Position numbers and translations under genes: made by a program. This document shows, piece after piece, positions 33,263 through 42,932 of a DNA stretch of 64,000 nucleotides. The stretch comes from Dasania phycosphaerae (GTDB lineage Bacteria; Pseudomonadota; Gammaproteobacteria; Pseudomonadales; Dasaniaceae), in contig NZ_JAPTGG010000012.1 in NCBI RefSeq assembly GCF_026891035.1, forward strand, positions 71,467 to 135,466, written 5' to 3'. Below the pieces are notes generated by a model that was not told the origin of the DNA, made no database searches, and was given only the letters and a program-made list of their open reading frames with translations. The number at the start of each line of letters is the position of its first letter. Within the stretch, counting starts at the first letter, position 1.

Positions 33263-33772
33263 ATGAAAAATTTATTAAAGCTAATGGTGCTAGTCACAGC
33301 TGTGGCAGCGCCGTTAATGGCAGCAGCACAGGGCAAAATTGCCGTACTAGATGTGCAAACCGCTATCTTGCAAACCGAAGCCGCCAAAAAAGAGTTTAAA
33401 GAGTTACAGGCGCGCCCCGATTACGCCGAGAGCGTTAAGCAGTTAGAGAAATTGCAAAAAGACTTTATGGCCAATAAAGAAAAGCTACAAAAAGATAGCG
33501 CCGTAATGAGTGACGAGCAAAAACAAGCCGAGGCGCAAAAACTGCAAAGCAGCGCCACTGATATTCAGCATGTACGTAAAAAATTGCAAACAGCTGAACA
33601 AGAATTAGCCAAAAAATTAATGCAAGCTTTTTACCCCAAGCTGCAGCAAGTAATGCCTGAAGTGATTAAAGAAGAAAGCCTAGGTTTATTATTGGATAGA
33701 AAAACGGCCTTGCATGTAGATAACGGCTACGATGTAACCGGTAAAGTCACTGCCAAACTTAATCTGCAATAA
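33263..33772 (+). CDS. skp: Periplasmic chaperone Skp (OmpH)
   Basis: A 169-residue periplasmic holdase that escorts unfolded outer-membrane proteins to BamA. It has a clear signal peptide (MKNLLKLMVLVTAVAAPLMA, cleaved before AAQG), then KIAVLDVQTAILQTEAAKKE, followed by long charged helices forming the tentacle coiled coil. The ATG at 33263 is preferred: GAGGAGAAAA lies just before it, while the ATG at 33248 sits in front of that ribosome site. It is placed between bamA and lpxD as in other gammaproteobacteria. Confidence 0.95.
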   Translation: MKNLLKLMVLVTAVAAPLMAAAQGKIAVLDVQTAILQTEAAKKEFKELQARPDYAESVKQLEKLQKDFMANKEKLQKDSAVMSDEQKQAEAQKLQSSATDIQHVRKKLQTAEQELAKKLMQAFYPKLQQVMPEVIKEESLGLLLDRKTALHVDNGYDVTGKVTAKLNLQ

Positions 33773-33795
33773 ACCTAGGCTATTTTCACCCAGCC

Positions 33796-34818
33796 ATGAC
33801 AGCGCGTGATTACTCCCTAGCTGAATTAGCAGAGCAGCTACAATTAGAATGCGTAGGCGATTCCAGCCTGCGCATTGTTGGTTTAGCGACTTTAGCATCG
33901 GCAGCGACTGGCCAGCTTAGTTTTTTGGCTAATCCCCGCTATCAAAAAGAATTAGCTAATACCGCCGCTAGTGCGGTTATTGTCAGCCCTGCTATGTTGC
34001 CACACTGCCCGGTTGCGGCGTTGGTTTCCGACAATCCTTATCTTAGTTACGCGCAAGCTACCCAGCTGTTTAAAAAACAGAGTGAGGCAGTGGCCGGTAT
34101 CGCGGATACTGCGGTAGTTGCCGCTAGCGCTGATATTGCCAGTAGCGCCAGCATAGGTGCTAACTGCGTTATTGGTGAGCGCGTGCGTATAGGTGAGCAG
34201 GTAGTAATAGGGCCAGGCTCAGTAATTGGGGATGATGTTGTTATAGGCCCACAGGGTTTATTACACGCAAATGTGACACTGTATCACGGCGTGAGTATTG
34301 GTCATTCTGTTATATTACACAGCGGCGTGGTGATAGGCGCCGACGGTTTTGGTTTTGCCCCCACTCAACAGGGCTGGCAAAAAATTGAGCAATTAGGTGC
34401 TGTGGTGATTGGCGACCATGTGGAGATAGGTGCCAATAGCTGTATAGATAGAGGGGCTTTAAACCCCACGATTATAGGCAACCACGTCATCATCGATAAC
34501 TTGGTGCAATGTGCTCACAACGTACAAATTGGTGATGGCACGGCCATAGCCGGTTGCACGGCCATTGCCGGCAGTACCCGTATAGGTAGCCGCTGCACTA
34601 TAGCCGGTGGCGTGGGTATAGTGGGGCATATTAGTTTGGCGGATAATGTCCATATTACCGCTCATACCTTGGTGACTAAGTCTATTAGCCAGCCCGGCTC
34701 TTATTCATCGGGTACGCCCATGCTGGAAACCCAGCAATGGCGTAAAGCTGCTGCGCGCTTTGCGCAACTAGACGCATGGATCAAAAAATTAAGCCGCTTT
34801 ATCAAGGCTAATAACTAG
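33796..34818 (+). CDS. lpxD: UDP-3-O-(3-hydroxyacyl)glucosamine N-acyltransferase LpxD
   Basis: A 340-residue trimeric acyltransferase for the third step of lipid A synthesis. The N-terminal uridine-binding domain includes GQLSFLANPRYQKEL. The rest is a left-handed beta helix of hexapeptide repeats (for example IGANCVIGERVRIGEQVVIG), with the catalytic histidine region VIGADGFGFAP and IDNLVQCAHNVQIGDGT. It lies in the conserved skp-lpxD-fabZ-lpxA-lpxB run. Confidence 0.97.
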   Translation: MTARDYSLAELAEQLQLECVGDSSLRIVGLATLASAATGQLSFLANPRYQKELANTAASAVIVSPAMLPHCPVAALVSDNPYLSYAQATQLFKKQSEAVAGIADTAVVAASADIASSASIGANCVIGERVRIGEQVVIGPGSVIGDDVVIGPQGLLHANVTLYHGVSIGHSVILHSGVVIGADGFGFAPTQQGWQKIEQLGAVVIGDHVEIGANSCIDRGALNPTIIGNHVIIDNLVQCAHNVQIGDGTAIAGCTAIAGSTRIGSRCTIAGGVGIVGHISLADNVHITAHTLVTKSISQPGSYSSGTPMLETQQWRKAAARFAQLDAWIKKLSRFIKANN

Positions 34819-34900
34819 GCCGGGCTTGCTATTAAGCCTGTGCGTTACAGATTATTACCGTGCTATAACAGCACCGTGTTATTTATAGGGATCAAACTCC

Positions 34901-35341
34901 ATGATAATGGACGTGAAAGAAATAAGAGAATATTTGCCCCACCGCTATCCCTTTTTATTGGTTGATCGCGTTACTGAGCTGGTTTTAGGTGAGTCTATTA
35001 CCGCCATTAAAAACGTCAGCGTAAACGAGCCTTTCTTTAATGGCCACTTCCCCGATAAGCCGGTCATGCCCGGCGTCTTAATTATCGAAGCTATGGCTCA
35101 AGCCGCTGGTATATTGGGCTTTAAAACCCAGGATAAAAAGCCTGCTGATGGCTCTATATATTTATTTGTTGGTGTGGATAATGTGCGCTTTAAGCGTCAA
35201 GTGGTACCCGGCGATCAGTTAGAGCTTAAAGTTGATTATGTTTCGGACAAGCGCGGCATTTGGAAATTTCAATGCAGCTCCTATGTCGATGGGCAATTAG
35301 CCGCATCTGCCTCTATATTATGTGCAGATAAAAAAGTTTAA
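34901..35341 (+). CDS. fabZ: 3-hydroxyacyl-ACP dehydratase FabZ
   Basis: A 146-residue hot-dog-fold dehydratase of fatty acid elongation. It has YLPHRYPFLLVDRV and the catalytic segment NGHFPDKPVMPGVLIIEAMAQ (histidine and glutamate). It competes with LpxA for 3-hydroxyacyl-ACP, and the two genes are 14 bases apart. An internal ATG two codons in is an alternative start. Confidence 0.97.
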   Translation: MIMDVKEIREYLPHRYPFLLVDRVTELVLGESITAIKNVSVNEPFFNGHFPDKPVMPGVLIIEAMAQAAGILGFKTQDKKPADGSIYLFVGVDNVRFKRQVVPGDQLELKVDYVSDKRGIWKFQCSSYVDGQLAASASILCADKKV

Positions 35342-35355
35342 GAGTAAACAGTTGA

Positions 35356-36129
35356 ATGTTGATAGACAGTAGAGCCATTATCGACCCCAGTGCCAAGCTG
35401 GCCGATGACGTAGAGGTCGGCCCCTGGAGTATTATAGGTCCCAATGTAGAAATAGGGGCGGGCACCGTGATTAAGTCTCATGTGGTGGTTAAAGGCCCCA
35501 CGGTGATAGGTCGCAACAATACCATTTATCAGTTTGCTACCGTGGGCGACGATACCCCCGACCTAAAATATAACAACGAGCCTACACGCTTGGTGATAGG
35601 CGATAATAATGTAATACGCGAAGGTGTCACCATACACCGAGGCACCGTGCAGGATAGAGCCGAAACCACCATAGGCAACGACAACCTGATTATGGCTTAT
35701 GTACATATAGGCCATGACTCGGTAGTGGGTAACCACTGTATATTGGTGAACAACGCCGCCTTAGCTGGCCATGTGTATATAGGCGATTGGGCCATAGTCA
35801 GTGGCTATACCTTGATACACCAGTTTTGTCATATAGGCGAGCACTCCTTTAGTGGCATGGGTACGGCTATAGGTAAAGATGTGCCAGCCTATGTTACCGT
35901 TATGGGTAGTCCGGCAGCGGCCAAAGGGATTAATACCGAAGGTTTAAAACGCAGGGGCTTTAGCAGCGAGGCCATAGCCACCATACGCAAGGCTTATAAA
36001 ATCATCTATCGCCGCGGCCTAACCACCGAAGAAGCCCTGCAGGAATTGGAAAGCATGCAAGCAGACTGCGCTGAGTTGGGGCCATTAATACACTCTATAC
36101 GTGTTTCTAAGCGCGGCATAGTCAGGTAG
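35356..36129 (+). CDS. lpxA: UDP-N-acetylglucosamine acyltransferase LpxA
   Basis: A 257-residue trimeric acyltransferase for the first step of lipid A synthesis. It has hexapeptide repeats through residue 190 (PSAKLADDVEVGPWSIIG...) and the catalytic histidine in MAYVHIGHDSVVGNHC. The helical C-terminus starts near GLKRRGFSSEAIATIRKAYK. After it, a 160-base gap (36130-36289) shows no gene or clear signal before lpxB, so lpxB may have its own promoter. Confidence 0.97.
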   Translation: MLIDSRAIIDPSAKLADDVEVGPWSIIGPNVEIGAGTVIKSHVVVKGPTVIGRNNTIYQFATVGDDTPDLKYNNEPTRLVIGDNNVIREGVTIHRGTVQDRAETTIGNDNLIMAYVHIGHDSVVGNHCILVNNAALAGHVYIGDWAIVSGYTLIHQFCHIGEHSFSGMGTAIGKDVPAYVTVMGSPAAAKGINTEGLKRRGFSSEAIATIRKAYKIIYRRGLTTEEALQELESMQADCAELGPLIHSIRVSKRGIVR

Positions 36130-36289
36130 CACTAGCTAATTCAGAAGGGCCTGGCTAACAAGGCTGCGGTAAAAGCTTAACTAGACACAGGCTGATAATA
36201 ATTCCACGCCTTAAGCCGCTACTTTAAGCCATCATCATCGCGGCATTTGGCTTGTAGTCATTGTTATCAACCCTCCACAAGGTTACATC

Positions 36290-37465
36290 ATGGCGGAAAG
36301 TTTACGCATAGGGATAGTTGTTGGTGAGGCATCGGGGGATATACTCGGTGCCAGCTTGATCAAGGCTATAAAACAACAATACCCACAAGCTCAATTTGAA
36401 GGTATAGGCGGCCCCTTAATGTTGGCCCAGGGCTTTAACAGCCACCACCCCATGGAGCGTTTGGCGGTGATGGGCATAGTAGAGCCCTTAAAACGCCTGC
36501 CCGAACTACTGCGCATACGCCGCAGCCTAAAAGAGCATTTTATTGCTAAGCCGCCAGATTTATTTTTAGGCATAGACTCTCCCGATTTTAACCTGGATCT
36601 AGAGCTGGCCCTGCGTAAAGCAGGCTTGTTAACCGCGCATTATGTCAGCCCCTCGGTATGGGCTTGGCGCAGCGGTCGGGTACATAAAATCGCCAAGGCA
36701 GTGGATAGAATGCTGACCTTATTCCCCTTTGAGGCCCAGTTTTATCACCAGCATAATGTGCCGGTGTCTTTTATTGGTCATCCTTTGGCCGATAAGTTTC
36801 CCCTGCAAAATGACCAGCAGCAAGCGCAACAGGCCTTGGGGCTTAGCGCTGACAAGCCTTTGGTGGCGCTATTGCCGGGCAGCCGCGGTGGCGAGGTGGC
36901 TATGTTGGGCGAGGCATTTATAGAAACCGCTCGCTGGTGTTTACATCAGCGCTCAGATTTACAGTTTATTCTGCCAGCCGCCAACGAGGCTCGTTATCAG
37001 CAATTGCAAACCCTGCTCAGCCAGCGCGGTGCGGGCCTGCCTATTACCTTAATACAAGGCGATTCACAAACCGCTATGGCCGCCGCCGATGCGGTATTAA
37101 TGGCCTCGGGCACCACTACCTTAGAGGCCATGTTATTAAAACGCCCCATGGTAGTGGCTTATAAAATGGCGGGGTTGTCTTACGCCATAATCTCGCGCAT
37201 GGTTAAGTCTAAATATATTGCTCTGCCTAATTTATTGGCGGGTGAGATGCTGGTGCCCGAGGTGCTACAGCAGGATGTGCGGCCAGAAATGTTAGGGCCG
37301 TTAGTGTTAGACGCGCTGCAAAATAAAGCTAAGCGCGCCGCGCTGATAGAGCGTTTTACCGAGATACACCAAACATTAAAAATGAACGCCAGTGAGCGCG
37401 CCGCCGAGGTGTTATTAAAAATGATACGCCACCGGCACAATGAATCTCACGATGCTCAGTCATAA
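36290..37465 (+). CDS. lpxB: Lipid-A-disaccharide synthase LpxB
   Basis: A 391-residue GT19 glycosyltransferase joining UDP-2,3-diacylglucosamine and lipid X. Seen: IGIVVGEASGDILGASLI at the N-terminus, PDLFLGIDSPDFNL, HYVSPSVWAWRSGRVHKI and LLPGSRGGEVAML in the donor-binding half. TTEAM-like ASGTTTLEAMLLKRPMVVAY is near the C-terminus. rnhB follows after 23 bases, as in Pseudomonas and E. coli. Confidence 0.96.
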   Translation: MAESLRIGIVVGEASGDILGASLIKAIKQQYPQAQFEGIGGPLMLAQGFNSHHPMERLAVMGIVEPLKRLPELLRIRRSLKEHFIAKPPDLFLGIDSPDFNLDLELALRKAGLLTAHYVSPSVWAWRSGRVHKIAKAVDRMLTLFPFEAQFYHQHNVPVSFIGHPLADKFPLQNDQQQAQQALGLSADKPLVALLPGSRGGEVAMLGEAFIETARWCLHQRSDLQFILPAANEARYQQLQTLLSQRGAGLPITLIQGDSQTAMAAADAVLMASGTTTLEAMLLKRPMVVAYKMAGLSYAIISRMVKSKYIALPNLLAGEMLVPEVLQQDVRPEMLGPLVLDALQNKAKRAALIERFTEIHQTLKMNASERAAEVLLKMIRHRHNESHDAQS

Positions 37466-37488
37466 AAAGAATAGTTAGGAATAGAGTG

Positions 37489-38094
37489 ATGGACGTTTTT
37501 CATAGCAGCTACCAAGGTATCTTGGTGGCGGGTACCGATGAGGTGGGACGCGGGCCTTTGGCTGGCGATGTGGTCGCCGCGGCGGTAATTTTAGATCCCA
37601 ATAAACCTATAGAGGGTTTAAACGATTCTAAAAAACTCACCGAAAAAAAACGCGAGGCCTTGTTCCCTATTATTCAAGAGCAGGCCTTGAGCTGGTGTAT
37701 AGCCAGAGCAACGGTACAAGAGATAGACGAAATTAATATTCTGCACGCCAGCCTGTTAGCCATGACCAGAGCGGTGCAAGGCCTGGCCGTGCAACCTGAG
37801 CATGTGCTGGTGGATGGTAATAAAATTCCGCAATGGTCATATCCTGCCGAGGCGGTAGTTAAAGGCGATAGCCGGGTAGCAGCCATCGCGGCGGCATCTA
37901 TTTTGGCCAAGGTGACTAGGGATAGAGAGATGCTAGCTATGGATGAGTTATACCCCGGTTATGGTTTGGCGGGGCATAAGGGCTACCCCACCAAGGTGCA
38001 TATGCAGGCCTTGGAAACCTTAGGCCCCACGCCTATACACCGGCGTTCTTTTGGCCCCGTAAAAAAACAATTAGAGCAACTGAGTTTGCTATAG
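37489..38094 (+). CDS. rnhB: Ribonuclease HII
   Basis: A 201-residue RNase that removes ribonucleotides and RNA-DNA hybrids. Its metal-binding motif GTDEVGRGPLAGDVVAAAVI is at residues about 15-34, with later acidic residues in HVLVDGNKIP and ILAKVTRDREM. I chose the ATG at 37489 with AGGAATAG upstream; a GTG directly before it is in frame. It sits between lpxB and dnaE. Confidence 0.96.
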   Translation: MDVFHSSYQGILVAGTDEVGRGPLAGDVVAAAVILDPNKPIEGLNDSKKLTEKKREALFPIIQEQALSWCIARATVQEIDEINILHASLLAMTRAVQGLAVQPEHVLVDGNKIPQWSYPAEAVVKGDSRVAAIAAASILAKVTRDREMLAMDELYPGYGLAGHKGYPTKVHMQALETLGPTPIHRRSFGPVKKQLEQLSLL

Positions 38095-38130
38095 CAAGCT
38101 ATGCCATAACACGATACAGAGCAGCACTTT

Positions 38131-41100
38131 ATGACCCCATCTTTTGTCCATTTGCGCCTACATAGCGAGTTTTCGTTAATCGACGGTTTAGTGCGCTTAA
38201 AGCCCCTGGCTAAGCGCGTGGCGGAGCTGGGCATGCCGGCGGTGGCGTTAACCGACCATACAAATTTTTATGGCCAAATTAAATTTTATAAAGCGGCCGT
38301 GGCGGCGGGTGTAAAGCCTATCTACGGCAGTGACTTTTTTCTTAAAGATGACGAAGACGAAACTCAAATCTCCAAACTGTGCTTGTTGGCGCAAAACGAT
38401 AAAGGCTACCGCAACCTTACCGAATTAATTTCCATGGCCTATCAGCAGGGCCAGTATTTGGGAGTGGCTTATATTAAACGCTCCTGGGTGCAGCAAAAAT
38501 CCGAAGGTCTGATTGCATTATCGGGTGGCAAAGACGGCGAGGTAGGGCGCGCTTTATTGGCGGGCAAGCAGGCCTTGGCGGCTGAGCGTTTACAGCGCTG
38601 GATGACTATGTTTCCAGATCGTTTTTATTTGGAGCTGCAGCGCACCGGCAGAGAAAACGAAGAGAATTATTTACATCAAGCCGTAGCTTTAGCCGGGCAG
38701 TATCAATGCCCAGTGGTGGCCACTAACGAAGTTTGTTTTATAAAGGCGGGCGAGTTTGAGGCCCATGAAGCACGGGTATGTATTAACGAGGGGCGCACCT
38801 TGGATGATCCGCGCCGAGTTAAAAAATATTCCGAGCAGCAATACCTACGCTCGCCAGAAGAAATGCAAGAGCTGTTTAGTGATATCCCCGAAGCGCTGCA
38901 AAATACCGTAGAAATTGCCAAGCGTTGTAATGTGGAAATCAAACTGGGTACTTACTATCTGCCAGAATACCCTATACCAGAAGACTTAGAGAACGATCCC
39001 TATTTTCAGAAAGTCCCCTACGAAACCCTAAAACAGCAGACCATCAAGTCGCTAGCTAAAAACTGGGCGGGTAAAGAAGATACCCCCGAGTATGAAAAAG
39101 AGCTGCGCACTGGCATCTTTTTTAGAAAAATTTCCCGTGAAGGTTTGGATGAGCGTTTAGCCTTTTTAAAAGAAAACCGTAAGCCCAGCCTGCCACCTTT
39201 GGTGGATCAAGAATATATAGAACGACTCGATTTTGAGTTGGATATTATTTTGGAAATGGGCTTTCCCGGTTATTTTCTTATCGTGATGGACTTTATTCAG
39301 TGGTCCAAAGATCACGATATCCCCGTAGGCCCGGGTCGTGGTTCCGGTGCGGGGTCGCTGGTGGCCTATGTGCAAAAAATTACTGACTTAGACCCCTTGG
39401 AATACGATCTGCTATTCGAACGTTTTCTTAATCCCGAGCGGGTTTCTATGCCGGATTTCGACGTAGACTTTTGCATGGATAACCGCGACAAGGTAATCAG
39501 CTATGTGGCCGACAACTACGGTCGTGAGGCGGTAAGCCAAATCGTAACCTTCGGTACCATGGCCGCCAAGGCGGTGGTGCGCGACGTGGCTAGGGTGCAG
39601 GGTAAGTCCTATGGCTTGGCCGATAAACTGTCAAAAATGATTCCCTTTGAAATAGGCATGACGTTATCTAAGGCCATAGAGCAAGAGGAATTATTGCGCG
39701 ACTTTATACGCGAAGACGAGCAGGCCGCCGAAATTTGGTCTATGGCTACCCAATTAGAGGGCGTGACCCGCAACGTGGGCAAACACGCCGGTGGTGTGGT
39801 TATTGCACCTTCTAAGCTTACCGATTTTGCGCCCCTGTATTGCGATGAAACCGGCAGCGGCTTGGTTACCCAGTTTGATAAAAACGATGTGGAAGAAGCG
39901 GGCTTAGTTAAGTTCGACTTTTTGGGTTTGCGTACCCTCACCATTATCGACTGGGCGGTGAAAATGATAAACCGCCCCAAGTCTGATGGCAGTGTGGTAG
40001 GGCTGGAAATAGAGCGCATCAATTTAGAAGATGTGGAAACCTTCAAGCTTTTAAAACGCGGCGAGACCACTGCGGTATTCCAGCTGGAATCGCGCGGCAT
40101 GAAAGAGCTAATCAAAAAGCTCAAGCCCGATAACCTGGAAGACATGATCGCACTGGTGGCACTGTTCCGCCCCGGCCCGTTGGATTCGGGCATGGTAGAG
40201 GACTTTGTTAACCGTAAGCACGGCATGGCCGAAGTGGCCTACCCCGATGTGCAGTATCAGCACGAATGGCTGAAACCTATATTAGAACCCACCTATGGCG
40301 TTATTGTTTACCAGGAACAGGTAATGCAAATCGCTCAGGTGTTGGCGGGCTACAGCTTGGGTGGCGCAGATATGCTGCGTCGCGCCATGGGTAAGAAAAA
40401 ACCCGAGGAAATGGCCAAGCAGCGCAGTATCTTTAAAGAAGGCGCGATCAAGCAGGGTGTTGATGGCGATCTGGCCATGAAGATCTTTGACTTGGTGGAA
40501 AAGTTCGCCGGTTACGGTTTTAACAAATCCCACTCGGCCGCCTATGCCTTGGTGTCTTACCAAACCGCGTGGTTAAAAACCCATTACCCCGCTGAGTTTA
40601 TGGCCGCCACCATGAGCTCGGAATTACAGAACACTGACAAAATCGTAATCTTCATCGAAGAATGTAGAGAGATGAAGCTGCCGCTAAAACTGCCCGATGT
40701 GAACGAGGGTGAGTATATGTTTACGGTAAACGATAAGGGCGAAATTATTTACGGCTTAGGGGCGATTAAAGGCTTGGGCGAAGGCCCCATAGACAGCATT
40801 ATCGCCGCCCGCAACGAGGGAGGCCCCTTTAAAAATCTGTTCGACTTTTGTGAGCGGGTAGACCCGCGCAAGGTGAATAAGCGTGCCTTGGATGCGCTAA
40901 TACGTTCGGGTTCTTTCGACAGCCTGGGGGTAGAGCGGGCGGTGTTAATTGCCAGCACTCAAGAGGCGGTTAAGGCAGCTGAGCAAAGCGCCAGCAATAA
41001 AAACGCTGGCATGATGGATTTATTTGGCGATGTGGTACCCAACGGCGAGGGGGATAATGTTTATGCCGATTTTGAAAATGTACGGCCGCTAACCCCCAAA

Positions 41101-41742
41101 GAGCGTCTAAAAGGCGAAAAGGATACCCTAGGTTTGTACGTTACCGGCCATCCCATAGACGAATACGAAAAAGAGCTAAAGAAAATCGTACGCAACCGCA
41201 TAGTCGATTTAAAAGCCGACCGCAGCAGCCAGCTAATAGCGGGACTAGTGGTAGACATGCGTACCATGAAGACCAAGCGCGGCGACACTATGGCCTTTGT
41301 GCAGCTGGATGACAGAACCGCGCGCATAGAGATAGGTCTATTCTCCGATGCCTACGAGCAGGCCAGGGATTTGCTCAGCAAAGACACGGTTATTCTGGTA
41401 GAGGGCGAGGTAGAGTTTGACGAATACCGCAAGCAGACCAAGGTGCGCGGTAAAACCGTGCGCAGCCTGCTGCAGGTGCGCGAAGAGCTGGCCCAGTCGC
41501 TGACATTGAGCCTCAGCCCTGAGGATTTTCAGTCCAGCCATAGACGCGGCTTTAGCCAGGAATTTAGCGATATGCTGTCACCGGCTTTAGGTGGCCGCTG
41601 CCCAGTGCATATAGCGTATCAGCAGGCGCAGGCGCAGGGGGAGTTGACCTTGGGCTCAAATTGGCAGGTGAGCCCCAGTGATGAACTAATACAATGTTTA
41701 AAAGATCGCTTCGGAAATGAAAAAGTTGAGCTAAAGTATTAG
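38131..41742 (+). CDS. dnaE: DNA polymerase III alpha subunit
   Basis: The 1203-residue replicative polymerase catalytic subunit, class C. The N-terminal PHP domain begins FVHLRLHSEFSLIDGLVR. Palm residues are in MPDFDVDFCMDNRDKV, with further catalytic-core motifs in GPGRGSGAGSLVAYV and YGFNKSHSAAYALVSYQTA. The C-terminal region has an OB-fold with LIAGLVVDMRTMKTKRGD and a tau-binding tail. It is slightly longer than the E. coli protein (1160). accA follows after a 220-base gap. Confidence 0.98.
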   Translation: MTPSFVHLRLHSEFSLIDGLVRLKPLAKRVAELGMPAVALTDHTNFYGQIKFYKAAVAAGVKPIYGSDFFLKDDEDETQISKLCLLAQNDKGYRNLTELISMAYQQGQYLGVAYIKRSWVQQKSEGLIALSGGKDGEVGRALLAGKQALAAERLQRWMTMFPDRFYLELQRTGRENEENYLHQAVALAGQYQCPVVATNEVCFIKAGEFEAHEARVCINEGRTLDDPRRVKKYSEQQYLRSPEEMQELFSDIPEALQNTVEIAKRCNVEIKLGTYYLPEYPIPEDLENDPYFQKVPYETLKQQTIKSLAKNWAGKEDTPEYEKELRTGIFFRKISREGLDERLAFLKENRKPSLPPLVDQEYIERLDFELDIILEMGFPGYFLIVMDFIQWSKDHDIPVGPGRGSGAGSLVAYVQKITDLDPLEYDLLFERFLNPERVSMPDFDVDFCMDNRDKVISYVADNYGREAVSQIVTFGTMAAKAVVRDVARVQGKSYGLADKLSKMIPFEIGMTLSKAIEQEELLRDFIREDEQAAEIWSMATQLEGVTRNVGKHAGGVVIAPSKLTDFAPLYCDETGSGLVTQFDKNDVEEAGLVKFDFLGLRTLTIIDWAVKMINRPKSDGSVVGLEIERINLEDVETFKLLKRGETTAVFQLESRGMKELIKKLKPDNLEDMIALVALFRPGPLDSGMVEDFVNRKHGMAEVAYPDVQYQHEWLKPILEPTYGVIVYQEQVMQIAQVLAGYSLGGADMLRRAMGKKKPEEMAKQRSIFKEGAIKQGVDGDLAMKIFDLVEKFAGYGFNKSHSAAYALVSYQTAWLKTHYPAEFMAATMSSELQNTDKIVIFIEECREMKLPLKLPDVNEGEYMFTVNDKGEIIYGLGAIKGLGEGPIDSIIAARNEGGPFKNLFDFCERVDPRKVNKRALDALIRSGSFDSLGVERAVLIASTQEAVKAAEQSASNKNAGMMDLFGDVVPNGEGDNVYADFENVRPLTPKERLKGEKDTLGLYVTGHPIDEYEKELKKIVRNRIVDLKADRSSQLIAGLVVDMRTMKTKRGDTMAFVQLDDRTARIEIGLFSDAYEQARDLLSKDTVILVEGEVEFDEYRKQTKVRGKTVRSLLQVREELAQSLTLSLSPEDFQSSHRRGFSQEFSDMLSPALGGRCPVHIAYQQAQAQGELTLGSNWQVSPSDELIQCLKDRFGNEKVELKY

Positions 41743-41963
41743 TAGACTCGCTGAATATTTTTTGCCCTTTTCTCCGACGATGGCGACAGTTCGCATATTA
41801 GCGTGGTTAAATGTTGCGAACTGGTCGCTAAAATCCGGTTTCGGCTGGTTGTGCTATAGGGCTGCAAGCCTTTAATTATGCGGCCTTAGCTGTCGACTCT
41901 AGGAAAAAATTCAAGTAGAGTCTGCGCCTTTAACTGTTTCGTAAACTGAGTTTTTTGCCCCCT
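41743..41963. other. Intergenic region dnaE-accA with two inverted repeats
   Basis: No gene is seen. GCGACAGTTCGCA (from about 41785) is mirrored by TGCGAACTGGTCGC (from about 41813) with one bulged base. GACTCTA (41895-41901) is mirrored by TAGAGTC (41916-41922). The first could end dnaE transcripts, although no T-run follows. The second lies close to accA and could be an operator or leader hairpin. Confidence 0.4.
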
Positions 41964-42914
41964 ATGAATCCAAATTATCTCGATTTTGAACAACCCATTG
42001 CCGATCTCGAAGTTAAGATTGAAGAATTACAGCTAGTAGGCAGCGACAACGACCTGAATATCGTTGAAGAAATTGCCAAGCTGCGCGAAAAAAGCACCAA
42101 GCTCACCGAAAAACTTTTCGCTAATCTTACCCCTTGGCAAACAGTTAAGGTCGCCAGGCACCCCCTGCGCCCCTATACGCTGGATTACATCAATCGCGTA
42201 TTTACCGATTTTCAAGAGTTACACGGCGACCGCCACTTTGCCGATGATGCCGCTATTATCGGCGGCATGGCCAGGCTTAATGGCAAGCCGGTAATGGTTA
42301 TAGGCCAAGAAAAAGGCCGTGGTGTACAAGAGAAGGTACGCCGTAACTTTGGCATGCCCAAGCCCGAAGGCTACCGCAAGGCCCAGCGCCTAATGGAAAT
42401 GGCCGAGCGCTTTAAACTGCCGATTATTACCTTAATTGATACCCCGGGAGCCTACCCCGGTATAGACTCAGAGGAACGCGGTATCAGTGAGGCCATCGCC
42501 AAAAACTTAGCGGTTATGTCCCGTTTAAGCACGCCTATTATCTGCATAGTAATAGGTGAGGGTAGCTCTGGTGGTGCCTTAGGTATAGGCGTAGGTGATC
42601 ACCTGGCCATGCTGCAATACTCTACCTACTTTGTTATCTCGCCCGAAGGTTGCGCCAATATTATTTGGAAAACCTCAGAGAAAGCACCGGATGCCGCCGA
42701 GGCTATGGGCTTAACCTCTACCGTGCTAGAGGACTTGGGTATTGTTGATGCCACTATCCCCGAGCCACTAGGTGGCGCACACCGTGATATAGACTTAATG
42801 GCTGAGCGCATTAAGGATCACTTGGTTGAGCGTTTAGCGGTATTAGAGAATTTACCCGCTGCGGACTTGCTAGAAAAACGCTATGAGCGTTTAATGTCGT
42901 ACGGTAACGAATAA
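41964..42914 (+). CDS. accA: Acetyl-CoA carboxylase carboxyltransferase subunit alpha
   Basis: A 316-residue subunit that, with AccD, carboxylates acetyl-CoA for fatty-acid synthesis. It opens MNPNYLDFEQPIADLEVKI and contains the CoA/biotin-site segments GQEKGRGVQEKVRRNFGMP, PIITLIDTPGAYPGI and GEGSSGGALGIGVGD. The ATG at 41964 matches the family start; an in-frame TTG nine bases earlier is unlikely. tilS follows after 18 bases. Confidence 0.97.
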   Translation: MNPNYLDFEQPIADLEVKIEELQLVGSDNDLNIVEEIAKLREKSTKLTEKLFANLTPWQTVKVARHPLRPYTLDYINRVFTDFQELHGDRHFADDAAIIGGMARLNGKPVMVIGQEKGRGVQEKVRRNFGMPKPEGYRKAQRLMEMAERFKLPIITLIDTPGAYPGIDSEERGISEAIAKNLAVMSRLSTPIICIVIGEGSSGGALGIGVGDHLAMLQYSTYFVISPEGCANIIWKTSEKAPDAAEAMGLTSTVLEDLGIVDATIPEPLGGAHRDIDLMAERIKDHLVERLAVLENLPAADLLEKRYERLMSYGNE

Positions 42915-42932
42915 ACTCATCAGGGAGGCCGA